From an uncultured Gemmatimonadota bacterium (GTDB lineage Bacteria > Gemmatimonadota > Gemmatimonadetes > Longimicrobiales > Gaopeijiaceae), in NCBI GenBank assembly GCA_938030915.1, contig CALHIO010000350.1:1-13348 (forward strand): a DNA stretch of 13,348 nt. The letters run 5' to 3'. This document shows positions 1 to 6,992 of the stretch, piece after piece. A model generated the notes under the pieces. The model searched no databases. It had not been told where the DNA came from and worked only from the letters and a program-made list of their open reading frames with translations. Within the stretch, counting starts at the first letter, position 1. The number at the start of each line of letters is the position of its first letter. The position numbers were made by a program, and so were the translations under genes.

Positions 1-497
1 ATGTTCGTCGTCGCGAACGGGAGCGCCATCACCAGGCCAAGCGCCGACCCGGCATATCCGACACCGAAACCCACACCCGAAACCCAGCCCTGCTTTTCGG
101 GAGGTACAATGTCCGGGAGGTACGCGTTGTAGAAGACCAGACATGCCTCGAATCCGACGTTCGCCACCAGGAAGAGCATGAAGCCGTAGAGCACCATTCC
201 GGGCTGGAGCGTCGTGAACAGCGCCACACCCGTGATGCACATGGCCACGCAGAACGCCATGAACCGCTTGCGCACCCCGGCACGGTCGGCGATCGCGCCG
301 AGCACGGGAGCACTCAGCGCCACGATGAGCGCCGACAGCGAAACGGCCCGACCCCACCAGGCGTCTCCCTCCCCCGCCTCGTTCCCGACCACCGACTCGA
401 TGAAGTAGATCTGGAAGACGACGGACACGATAACCGCCGGATACACCGAGTTCGCGAAGTCGAATAGCGCCCACGCACCGACCTGCTTCTTGTTCAT
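1..497 (-). CDS. MFS transporter, Atg22/UMF1-like, N-terminal part (runs off left edge)
   Basis: About 165 residues are visible, from an ATG at 497 leftwards past base 1 without a stop. The protein starts MNKKQVGAWALFDFANSVYP, which resembles the W-A-L-Y-D-W-A-N-S opening that characterises the Atg22/UMF1 branch of the major facilitator superfamily. At least four hydrophobic helices follow, with an MFS motif-A-like loop (GAIADRAGVRKR) after the second helix. A good ribosome binding site (AGGGAG, complement of 504-509) lies about six bases before the ATG and supports this start. The gene is divergent from the dehydrogenase at 609. It is an inner-membrane permease; the substrate cannot be predicted, since bacterial members are poorly characterised. 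The C-terminal half is outside the window. Confidence 0.85.
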   Translation of the reverse strand, partial: MNKKQVGAWALFDFANSVYPAVIVSVVFQIYFIESVVGNEAGEGDAWWGRAVSLSALIVALSAPVLGAIADRAGVRKRFMAFCVAMCITGVALFTTLQPGMVLYGFMLFLVANVGFEACLVFYNAYLPDIVPPEKQGWVSGVGFGVGYAGSALGLVMALPFATTN

Positions 498-509
498 GCA
501 GCACTCCCT

Positions 510-580
510 GGTGGATTCGCCGCCACGGTAGCACTGACTGGCCCCCGTTGCATCCCTGCCCGGGCTTGGCGAATCTCACC
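510..580. repeat. Interrupted inverted repeat in divergent intergenic region
   Basis: The arm GATTCGCC at 514-521 is matched by its exact reverse complement GGCGAATC at 568-575. The match extends to GGTG/CACC on the outer side if a single extra T at 576 is skipped (510-521 against 568-580). The arms lie between the divergent transporter (start 497) and dehydrogenase (start 609), so they could be paired regulator half-sites or the foot of a hairpin. The intervening 46 bases show no obvious additional pairing. An arm of 8 bp can occur by chance in GC-rich DNA, so function is uncertain. Confidence 0.35.
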
Positions 581-608
581 CGGCTTCTGACCCCGGACAC
601 CCCTCGGC

Positions 609-1385
609 ATGAACAGACTCGCTGGCAAACGCGTTCTGATCACCGGCGCCTCCGCCGGAATCGGCGAGGCCTGCGCGCGACACTTCGCGGCTCAAGGCGC
701 TCACCTTCTGCTTTCCGCGCGCAGGCTCGAGCGCATCGAAGCATTGGCGTCTGAACTCGCGGACGCCCATGGCGTAGAGACCCACACGGCCGCCGTGGAC
801 GTCACCGATCGTGATTCGGTCGCGACATACGTCGACGGCCTGGCTGCTGATGGCCTCACGCCCGACGTACTCGTCAACAACGCCGGAAAAGCGAAAGGGC
901 TCGACACCCTGCAGGAGGGTGATCTCGATCATTGGGACGAGATGATCGACACCAACGTGAAGGGACTGCTCTACGTGACGCGTGCGGTCCTGCCTCACAT
1001 GATCGAGCGGGACAGTGGGCACGTGATCAACATCGGCTCGATCGCGGGCCGCTGGGTGTATCCGAAGGGTGCCGTGTACAATGCAACGAAATTCGCCGTA
1101 CGCGCCCTGAGCGAGGCGATGAACATCGACCTGCTCGGCACGCAGATCCGGGTGTCCAGCGTCGATCCGGGGCTCGCAGAGACGGAGTTCAGCGAGGTCC
1201 GATTCGATGGCGACACAGACCGAGCGGCCTCAGTCTACTCCGATACCGTGCCGCTCACGGCCGACGATGTGGCAGACGCGGTGATCTATGTCGCGAACGC
1301 GCCACCGCACGTCGACATCTTCAACCTCGTGATGATGCCGACGGTCCAGCGTTATCCGGGCTATATCGAGCGAAAGGACGGTTGA
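609..1385 (+). CDS. SDR-family NAD(P)-dependent oxidoreductase (YdfG-like)
   Basis: A 258-residue classical short-chain dehydrogenase. The Rossmann nucleotide motif TGASAGIG is at residues 12-19, NNAG at 90-93, the structural Asn at N116, and the catalytic triad is S144, Y157 and K161 (YNATK). Arg-Arg at 38-39, after the second beta strand, suggests preference for NADP(H). The C-terminal segment (VDPGLAETEFSEVRF, then a MPTVQR motif) resembles the YdfG group, which oxidises 3-hydroxy acids such as L-allo-threonine or serine, so a soluble cytoplasmic 3-hydroxyacid dehydrogenase is the best guess; the actual substrate is unproven. The start is the ATG at 609; no strong ribosome binding site precedes it. 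Its stop overlaps the TTG start of the downstream transporter, so the two genes are probably co-transcribed and translationally coupled. Confidence 0.88.
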   Translation: MNRLAGKRVLITGASAGIGEACARHFAAQGAHLLLSARRLERIEALASELADAHGVETHTAAVDVTDRDSVATYVDGLAADGLTPDVLVNNAGKAKGLDTLQEGDLDHWDEMIDTNVKGLLYVTRAVLPHMIERDSGHVINIGSIAGRWVYPKGAVYNATKFAVRALSEAMNIDLLGTQIRVSSVDPGLAETEFSEVRFDGDTDRAASVYSDTVPLTADDVADAVIYVANAPPHVDIFNLVMMPTVQRYPGYIERKDG

Positions 1386-2590
1386 AGGCTTCCGGCGAGA
1401 CCACTCGCCTCGAGCCCTACCTCATCGTCTTCACGCTCTGGATGCTCGTCTTCTCGTCCGCCAGCCAGACGATGATCCTGTCGCCGATTCTCCCCCGGAT
1501 CGGTGATGAGCTCGATATCGCCGACGCGCTTCTCGGCACGCTCGTGTCCGTGTACTCGATCATGGTGGGGATCTTCGCGATCCTCGCCGGGCCGGTATCC
1601 GACAAGATCGGGCGCAGGCAGATCCTCCTGCTCGGCTGTGCGTCGATGGCCGTCGCCCTCATCCTGCATGGCTTCGTAACAGGCTACTACTCCTTCATCA
1701 CGGTCCGGATCTTCGCCGGGTGCGCGGGAGGGATGCTGAGCGGAGCCGCTGTCTCCTACATCGGTGACTACTTTCCGTACGAACGACGCGGGTGGGCCAC
1801 GGGATGGGTCATGAGCGGTTCGGCGTTCGGGCAGATCTTCGGCATTCCGATGGGGATTCTCATGGCGGACCGATGGGGTTTTCGCTCCCCCTTCTACCTG
1901 TTTGCCGTCACGATGGCCCTGACGGTGTTCCTGCTGTTCTTCCACGTGCCGCAGCCAAATGTCCAGCGGAGTCAGCAGAAACTGTCGGTCGGGAAAGCCG
2001 CGTCGAACTACATGGCCATGCTCCGTCGCCCCGAAATTGCGTGGGCGGCCGGGGCCTTCTTCATGATGTTCCTGGGCGTCTCGATCTTCGTGATCTACCT
2101 GCCGACGTGGCTCGAGCGCTCCGTCGGCCTGACCGGTGACCAGATTGCGCTCATGTTCGTGGTCGGGGGCGTCGCCAACGTCCTCACCGGCCCGAATGCC
2201 GGGAAATTGTCCGACCGGATCGGCCGGAAGGGCATGATCCTGATCTCGTGTGTCGGGCTGTCCATCCTCATGGTGCTCACCACCCGCGCCGTGACGGGCC
2301 CGCTTCCAGCCTACGTCTTCTTCTTTCTCACGATGGTGCTGGTCGCCATGAGGATCAGCCCCTTCTCGGCGCTCCTCACCGCACTCGTGTCGGACGAGCG
2401 TCGGGGGTCGCTGATGAGTCTGACCGTGGCCCTCGGTCAGGTCGGGTTCGCACTCGGAGGTGCCATCGCGGGCCCGCTGTACGCCGACATCGGCTACGGC
2501 TCCAACACGTTGCTGGCCGCAGCTTCCGTCCTGATCATGGGCTTGATCGTCTGGTTCTTCGTTCCCGAGCCACCCAGAAAGACCGCCTGA
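1382..2590 (+). CDS. MFS transporter (12 membrane segments)
   Basis: A 402-residue permease of the major facilitator superfamily. About twelve hydrophobic segments are visible, with the diagnostic motif A (GPVSDKIGRR, residues 70-79) after helix 2 and its degenerate second copy (GKLSDRIGRK, 274-283) in the C-terminal half. A hydrophilic loop near residues 190-215 separates the halves. I place the start at TTG 1382. It overlaps the dehydrogenase stop as TTGA, has AAAGGA just upstream, and gives a short polar N-terminus before helix 1. An ATG at 1442 would cut into helix 1. The frame stays open upstream of 1382, but that is the shadow of the dehydrogenase. The architecture fits the drug/metabolite efflux or sugar-type MFS families. 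The substrate is unknown; coupling to the dehydrogenase hints at a related metabolite. Confidence 0.88.
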   Translation: MKASGETTRLEPYLIVFTLWMLVFSSASQTMILSPILPRIGDELDIADALLGTLVSVYSIMVGIFAILAGPVSDKIGRRQILLLGCASMAVALILHGFVTGYYSFITVRIFAGCAGGMLSGAAVSYIGDYFPYERRGWATGWVMSGSAFGQIFGIPMGILMADRWGFRSPFYLFAVTMALTVFLLFFHVPQPNVQRSQQKLSVGKAASNYMAMLRRPEIAWAAGAFFMMFLGVSIFVIYLPTWLERSVGLTGDQIALMFVVGGVANVLTGPNAGKLSDRIGRKGMILISCVGLSILMVLTTRAVTGPLPAYVFFFLTMVLVAMRISPFSALLTALVSDERRGSLMSLTVALGQVGFALGGAIAGPLYADIGYGSNTLLAAASVLIMGLIVWFFVPEPPRKTA

Positions 2591-2591
2591 C

Positions 2592-2626
2592 GAGACCGTC
2601 CCGGGACGGGTGTCGTCTTCGGTCTC
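2592..2626 (+). other. Palindromic sequence just after transporter stop (possible terminator)
   Basis: A perfect 14-bp palindrome, CCGTCCCGGGACGG, occupies 2596-2609, immediately after the stop codon at 2590. An outer pair, GAGACC (2592-2597) and GGTCTC (2621-2626), offers an alternative hairpin. The following bases are pyrimidine-rich (TCCCCCGTCTC) but are not a run of T, so this is at best a weak or Rho-assisted transcription end for the dehydrogenase-transporter pair. Confidence 0.3.
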
Positions 2627-2711
2627 CCCCGTCTCTACCGTTCTCGTCAGCGAGGCACCCACACACCCGCCCCACCTCACTACGCACGACCTAGAGTCCA
2701 CCGACCGTAGG

Positions 2712-2849
2712 GATGTTAAGGCCTTCTTCAGGACGATTCCGTCCTCGAACGTCACGCACGCCCAGCGCGGGGGCCGCGCGATCGAGCTTAAGAAGTGCGA
2801 GCAGTGGGACCTGGTCGTCACCGATCTCAACCTCCCGGGTTCGGACGAG
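2712..2849 (+). pseudogene. Relic of a response-regulator receiver domain
   Basis: In the frame through 2712-2849 the translation matches the middle of a two-component receiver domain. A helix-like stretch and a T-H-A-x-x-G segment lead into EQWDLVVTDLNLPGSDE, where the aspartate encoded at 2823-2825 would be the phosphoacceptor. The N-terminal acidic pocket and the distal half of the domain (the T/S and K switch residues) are absent, and the similarity stops abruptly at about 2850. I see no credible start or complete domain, so this is a fragment rather than a gene. It abuts, in another frame, a decayed PIG-L deacetylase, which suggests that both were once one fused or adjacent gene. The assignment rests on motif recognition only. 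Confidence 0.5.
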
Positions 2850-2863
2850 TGCAAGGTGAACCG

Positions 2864-3394
2864 GGCCGCGCGGAACGTGCCGTGCAGATCGCTTCCACCA
2901 TCCTCGGGATCGACCTGCGGCTGGACGCGGAGCGCTTCGGCGACCGGTTGGCTCAGAGGAGCCTGATCCAACAAACACTCGACGAGCTTCGCGCCTCGAC
3001 CGTGTATCTGCCTGCCGCCGGCGACCGCGACGCATCCCGACGCGAGGCTCGGTTGATGACGCTGGAGACAGAGAACGAGGTGCCGCTCCTGAACGGATAC
3101 GAGACGGCGACAACCGACAAGAATTTCCTCCCGACCCGCTTAGTAGATGTCCACGCGCAGATGGTCCGGAAGATCGATGCGTTGGCCTCGTATCAGGCGT
3201 TTGGTGCCGCGCGGGTCGACCTTCTGCCCCGCATGGCGAGGGCGTATGCCCGCTACTGGGGCCGCTGGACGGACTTCACGGAGGTTGAGGCCTTCGAGGA
3301 AGTGAAGTGGGGCTCAGACCGACGCCGAGCGAATCCCCGCTGTCCGATTCGCTTGCGAAAGACCCTTCGATTCGGCGAGCTTACCGCCCCTTAG
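2864..3394 (+). pseudogene. Relic of a PIG-L/LmbE-family deacetylase (C-terminal part)
   Basis: The frame ending at TAG 3392-3394 reads, from about 2864, like the latter two-thirds of a PIG-L (LmbE-like) zinc deacetylase. It contains an A-x-x-I-L-G-I segment, TLDELRASTVYLPAAGDRD, then GYETATTDKNFLPTRLVDV, which matches the family's Y-E-T-P-S ... F-x-P-N-x-F-V-D-I block. A K-I-x-A-L helix follows, and ARYWGRWTDFTEVEAFE matches the terminal A-R-x-x-G ... A-E-A-F-E block. The N-terminal A-H-P-D-D-E metal motif is missing. The expected histidine region after G-D reads GDRDASRREA, with no D-H pair. The upstream part of this open frame (2795 to about 2860) does not look like the family. I interpret it as an inactive remnant. 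The last 25 residues are non-homologous read-through toward accA. Confidence 0.55.
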
Positions 3395-3423
3395 GATGGT
3401 TCTGAGGCCATACCCGCAGAACA

Positions 3424-4386
3424 TTGGCGATTGCCGTGCATCTAGATTTTGAGCGCGACATCGTCGAGATCCAGGCGCAAATCGACAAGCTTCTGGACCT
3501 CGCCGATCGGCGGGGCATCGACGTGTCCGACGAAGTGACGGTCCTCCGGGGGAAGCTCCAGGACCTCAAAGAGAAGACGTACGCCAACCTGACTCCGATG
3601 GAGCAGGTTCAGGTCGCGCGTCATCCTCAGCGCCCCTACACGCTCGATTACGTCGAACGGATCTTCACCGACTGGGTGGAGTTGCACGGCGACCGCGGCT
3701 ACCGCGATGACGAGGCGATTGTCGGTGGCTGGGCCCGGTTAGGCGGGCGGTCGGTCATGGTCATCGGCCAGCAGAAGGGTCGGGACATGAAGGAGAATCT
3801 CCGGCGCAACTTCGGCATGCCGCATCCGGAGGGGTACCGGAAGGCACTTCGTCTGATGCATCAGGCCGAGAAGTTCGGGCGGACCGTCATCAGCTTCATC
3901 GACACGCCCGGAGCCTATCCCGGTCTCGGCTCGGAAGAACGAGGCATCGGTGAAGCCATCGCCCTGAACCTGCGCGAGATGTCCCGGCTCAAGGTACCCA
4001 TCGTCTCTGCCGTGATCGGTGAAGGGATGTCCGGGGGTGCGCTCGGGATCGGCGTAACCGACAGGATCCTGATGCTCGAGCACTCGATCTACTCCGTGAT
4101 CTCCCCGGAAGGCTGCGCAGCGATCCTCTGGCGCTCCGCCGAGCACAAGGAGAAAGCCGCCAACGCCCTCAAGCTCACCGCGAAAGACCTCCACAAGATC
4201 GGAGTCTGCGACGAGATCGTGTCCGAGCCCCAAGGCGGTGCGCATGAAGATTGGGATGCCGCCGCCGACTCGCTCCGGGACGCACTCGACCGAACGGTGG
4301 CCGAGCTGGAAAAGCTGACGGTCAAGAAGCTTCGGGCACAGCGCTGGGCCAAGTACGAGGCCATCGGCGCCTGGCGCGACGGCTGA
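3424..4386 (+). CDS. accA: Acetyl-CoA carboxylase carboxyltransferase subunit alpha
   Basis: At 320 residues this has the usual AccA length. AccA and AccD form the carboxyltransferase that moves CO2 from biotin-BCCP to acetyl-CoA, giving malonyl-CoA for fatty-acid synthesis. Recognisable blocks are the N-terminal helix LDFERDIVEIQAQID (8-22), ELHGDRGYRDDEAIVGG (86-102), GQQKGRDMKENLRRNFGM (115-132), SFIDTPGAYPGLGSEERG (157-174), the oxyanion-type glycine loop VIGEGMSGGALGIG (197-210) and SIYSVISPEGCAAILW (221-236). The start is TTG 3424; GTG at 3436 is an alternative that removes only four residues, and neither has a convincing ribosome binding site. The ricT-like gene begins 13 bases after the stop, so accA appears to head an operon. 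The partner accD and the biotin carboxylase genes are not in the window. Confidence 0.97.
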   Translation: MAIAVHLDFERDIVEIQAQIDKLLDLADRRGIDVSDEVTVLRGKLQDLKEKTYANLTPMEQVQVARHPQRPYTLDYVERIFTDWVELHGDRGYRDDEAIVGGWARLGGRSVMVIGQQKGRDMKENLRRNFGMPHPEGYRKALRLMHQAEKFGRTVISFIDTPGAYPGLGSEERGIGEAIALNLREMSRLKVPIVSAVIGEGMSGGALGIGVTDRILMLEHSIYSVISPEGCAAILWRSAEHKEKAANALKLTAKDLHKIGVCDEIVSEPQGGAHEDWDAAADSLRDALDRTVAELEKLTVKKLRAQRWAKYEAIGAWRDG

Positions 4387-4399
4387 GGCGCGGCCGACC

Positions 4400-5266
4400 G
4401 TGGCCGGCTTCGCCGAGATCCGATTCAAGGGGACACGCAAGGCGTATTACGCCTACCGTGGGATCGACCTGCGCCCCGGTCAGCACGTGATCGTGCAGGC
4501 CGACCGTGGGGAGGACCTCGGAGAGGTCTCTGCCGTGGGTGCGATCGCCGAACGGAAGTGCTCGTCTTCGAATGGGGGATGCGCGACACCCACCCCCGAG
4601 CACTCCGTGGTGCGACTGGCGCGGACGGAGGAAGTCGACCGCTGGTCGGCGCTGCGGAGCGACGAAGATCGCGTGCGCTCGGAAACCCGGAAGCTCGTCA
4701 CGAAGCACGGTCTCAAGATGAAGGTGACCGAAGCCGAGTGGCAGTTCGACCGCAACAAGCTGATCATCTATTTCACCGCGGAGAAACGGGTCGATTTCCG
4801 TCAGCTGGTGAGGGATCTCGCGCGGACCTTCCGGGCCCGGATCGAGCTCAAACAGATTGGCGTGCGAGACGAAGCAGCGCTGCTCGGCGGCGTCGGCCGA
4901 TGTGGTCGTGAGTTGTGCTGCTCGACCTGGCTTCCCGAGCTGAAGCCGGTCTCCCTGCAGTTGGCGAAGGACCAGAAGCTGTCTCTGAACCCCGCGCAGA
5001 TTTCGGGGTGCTGTGGACGGCTGATGTGCTGTCTCATGTACGAACACAAGACGTACGTCGAGGCGCGCCGACGCTTCCCGCGCGAAGGGCGAACCATCCG
5101 AACTTCAGTCGGTGAGGAGCGCGTCGTCGGGGTCGACATCTGGCACGATCTGGTGACGTTGAGGAGTCAGGAAGGGGAACGGCGCACGGTTTCGCTGGAC
5201 GATCTGAAACAGGAAGTCGGCTCGCCGGTGGCGCGCCGACACCAGCAGGACGGGAGCAGCAGTTGA
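4400..5266 (+). CDS. ricT: PSP1-domain protein, RicT/YaaT family
   Basis: A 288-residue member of the PSP1/RicT (YaaT) family. In Bacillus subtilis RicT works with RicA and RicF in an iron-sulfur-containing complex that affects RNA processing by RNase Y, competence and sporulation. Only RicT-type proteins are widespread elsewhere, where their role is unclear. The N-terminal beta-rich part has an extra Cys pair (C54, C61). The PSP1 core follows, and the family's cysteine clusters GRCGRELCCSTWL (167-179) and SGCCGRLMCCLMYE (202-215) are fully present, consistent with metal or Fe-S binding. The start is GTG 4400, close behind accA. The stop overlaps the metG start, repeating the ricT-near-metG neighbourhood known in Firmicutes. 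The tail after about 272 is hydrophilic and probably disordered. Confidence 0.9.
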   Translation: MAGFAEIRFKGTRKAYYAYRGIDLRPGQHVIVQADRGEDLGEVSAVGAIAERKCSSSNGGCATPTPEHSVVRLARTEEVDRWSALRSDEDRVRSETRKLVTKHGLKMKVTEAEWQFDRNKLIIYFTAEKRVDFRQLVRDLARTFRARIELKQIGVRDEAALLGGVGRCGRELCCSTWLPELKPVSLQLAKDQKLSLNPAQISGCCGRLMCCLMYEHKTYVEARRRFPREGRTIRTSVGEERVVGVDIWHDLVTLRSQEGERRTVSLDDLKQEVGSPVARRHQQDGSSS

Positions 5267-6825
5267 GCGGCACGGACCGACGGTTCTTCACCACCCCGAT
5301 CTACTATGCGTCGGGAGAGCCCCATATCGGCCACGCGTACACGACGATTCTCACGGACGTCCTCGCGCGCTTCCACCGTCAGGACGGAAGGGACGTCCTC
5401 TTCCTGACCGGCACGGACGAGCATGGCCAGAAGATCCAGGACGAAGCGGAGAAGCGAGGCGTCGAGCCGATCGAGTTGTGCGATCTCATGGCCGAGCGCT
5501 TCGAAGAAGCGTGGAAGACGCTGGGCATCTCCTACGACCGCTTCATACGGACGACGGAGGACGAGCACAAAGCGGTCGTCTCCGCCTTTCTGAAACGCCT
5601 CTGGGACCGCGACCAGATCTACCAAGGCACCTACTCGGGCTGGTACTGTGTCTCCGACGAGCGGTACTGGACCGAAAAGGACATCGGTGAAGATCGGCGC
5701 TGTCAGATCTGCGGGCGTGAGGTCACCTACGTCGAGGAGAAGAACTACTTCTTCAAGATGAGCGAGTGGCAGGACGACCTCATCAAGCAGATCGAGGACA
5801 ATCCGGAGTGGATCGTTCCCGAGGTCAGGAGGAACGAAATCCTGGGCTTCCTTCGGCAACCGCTCGGCGATCTCTCGATCTCGCGTCCGAAGTCACGGCT
5901 GTCGTGGGGCATCGACCTGCCGTTCGACACGGACCACGTGGCCTACGTCTGGGTCGACGCCCTGATCAACTACCTCACGGCCTCGGGGGCGATCGACCCG
6001 TCGAAGCCGGACGGGGAGCAGGGCTTCGACGACGTGACCGGCTCGTGGTGGCCGGCAGACATGCACCTCGTCGGAAAGGACATCCTCACCACGCACTCGG
6101 TGTACTGGCCCACCCTCCTCATGGGCGTCGGCCTTCCCGTGCCGAGGCAGATCCTCGCCCACGGCTGGTGGGTCGTGGGGGATACGAAGATGTCCAAATC
6201 ACTCGGGAACGTTGTGGACCCACTCGCCCTGCGCGAGACATTCGGGACGGACGCAGTTCGCTGGTACCTCATGCGTGAGATGCCCACGGGTGGAGACGCG
6301 TCCTACACGCCCGAGCGCTTCCTCACGCGCTACGATGAACTCGCCAACGTACTCGGCAATCTCGCCAGCCGTGCGATCTCGATGATCGTGAAGTACCGGA
6401 ACGGGGTCGTGCCGGATGGCGCGTCGAATGGACTGGAGCCGCACGCGCACGAGGCGCTTTCGGAAGCTCGGGCGTCGATCGCGCGACTGAAGGTACACGA
6501 GGCCTTTGCCTCGGCGATGGACCTGGCCCGCGCCGCGAACGTCTACGTGGAAGAGCGTCAGCCCTGGGCTCAGGCCAAGGATCCTGCGCAGGCGGCGGAG
6601 CTGGACGAGACGCTGTCGACGCTGGCTCAGGTTCTGGTCGTCCTGTGCGCGCTGTTCCAGCCTGTTGCGCCGGAGAAGATGGGGGTCCTGGCGGACCGTC
6701 TCGGCCTCGACGGCGTACCGACCCTCGACGAGGCCATCGCAGCGAGGATGGCCGGACGCTCGGTCACCCCGGGCAACCCCCTCTTTCCCCGAGTGGATCC
6801 CACGTGGGCCGATTCGGAGGCCTGA
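5263..6825 (+). CDS. metG: Methionine--tRNA ligase
   Basis: A 520-residue class I aminoacyl-tRNA synthetase that charges tRNA(Met), in the cytoplasm. The HIGH signature is H21-I22-G23-H24 and the KMSKS loop is residues 309-313 (TKMSKSLGN). The connective-peptide region carries C129 and the knuckle C147-x2-C150. The partner of C129 in the usual C-x2-C is aspartate (YCVSDERYW, D132), so only three of four zinc cysteines are seen. The anticodon-binding helical domain follows from about 360, with the W-A-x-x-K segment (QPWAQAK) near 430. There is no C-terminal Trbp111-type tRNA-binding/dimerisation domain, so this is the short form. The start is TTG 5263: GGGAG at 5252-5256 is well spaced and the TTGA overlap with the ricT stop implies coupling. 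Confidence 0.97.
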   Translation: MSGTDRRFFTTPIYYASGEPHIGHAYTTILTDVLARFHRQDGRDVLFLTGTDEHGQKIQDEAEKRGVEPIELCDLMAERFEEAWKTLGISYDRFIRTTEDEHKAVVSAFLKRLWDRDQIYQGTYSGWYCVSDERYWTEKDIGEDRRCQICGREVTYVEEKNYFFKMSEWQDDLIKQIEDNPEWIVPEVRRNEILGFLRQPLGDLSISRPKSRLSWGIDLPFDTDHVAYVWVDALINYLTASGAIDPSKPDGEQGFDDVTGSWWPADMHLVGKDILTTHSVYWPTLLMGVGLPVPRQILAHGWWVVGDTKMSKSLGNVVDPLALRETFGTDAVRWYLMREMPTGGDASYTPERFLTRYDELANVLGNLASRAISMIVKYRNGVVPDGASNGLEPHAHEALSEARASIARLKVHEAFASAMDLARAANVYVEERQPWAQAKDPAQAAELDETLSTLAQVLVVLCALFQPVAPEKMGVLADRLGLDGVPTLDEAIAARMAGRSVTPGNPLFPRVDPTWADSEA

Positions 6826-6841
6826 TGGGCCCCGACCCGGT

Positions 6842-6864
6842 GCGACTCCGGTCGCGTCTTCATT
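6842..6864 (+). terminator. Weak hairpin downstream of metG
   Basis: GCGAC (6842-6846) and GTCGC (6851-6855) form a 5-bp stem with a four-base TCCG loop. It is followed by GTCTTCATTT, a modestly T-rich tail. The position, 17 bases after the metG stop and before a new promoter-like element at 6878, suits an operon end. The short stem makes it a weak intrinsic terminator at best. Confidence 0.3.
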
Positions 6865-6877
6865 TGGGTGTCGCTGC

Positions 6878-6907
6878 TTGACTGCTCTTTTCGGCGGCCC
6901 GTAGCTT
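6878..6907 (+). promoter_or_regulatory. Candidate sigma70-type promoter for the M23 peptidase
   Basis: TTGACT at 6878-6883 matches five of six -35 consensus bases. TAGCTT at 6902-6907 follows after 18 bases as a -10 candidate (only three of six TATAAT bases match). The spacer ends TTTTCGGCGGCCCG. A near copy of the whole arrangement (TTGATT, spacer with TTTTGCGGCC, TAGCTT) stands before the lipoprotein gene at 7988-8016, which raises confidence in both. A small inverted repeat, TGAGCC (6915-6920) and GGCTCA (6932-6937), lies in the predicted leader. Confidence 0.45.
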
Positions 6908-6992
6908 TATTGGCTGAGCCTGAATCTCCTCGGCTCACACTCCCCCCCTGAGCGTACCACCGAAGCACCTTCACGGAACCACAGGCGGTCCT

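Noticed and set aside
932..1381. N-terminal extension of the MFS transporter frame
   Set aside because: The frame is open but overlaps the dehydrogenase; the extension is arginine-rich, non-hydrophobic and not MFS-like. The TTG at 1382 with the TTGA overlap explains the true start.
1361..2974. A 537-codon open frame on the minus strand
   Set aside because: It runs antisense to the MFS gene. Its translation is rich in H, D, E, R and G with no fold or motif, the usual mirror of a GC-rich membrane-protein gene.
2691..3113. Minus-strand open frame in the gene-poor stretch
   Set aside because: It is arginine/serine-rich with no motif and lies opposite the receiver/PIG-L relic, whose plus-strand translation is recognisable.
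3353..3397. Promoter for accA
   Set aside because: TTGCGA-N18-GAGCTT (3353-3382) and a TAGGAT at 3392-3397 are both possible, but neither has a good partner hexamer, so no promoter was listed.
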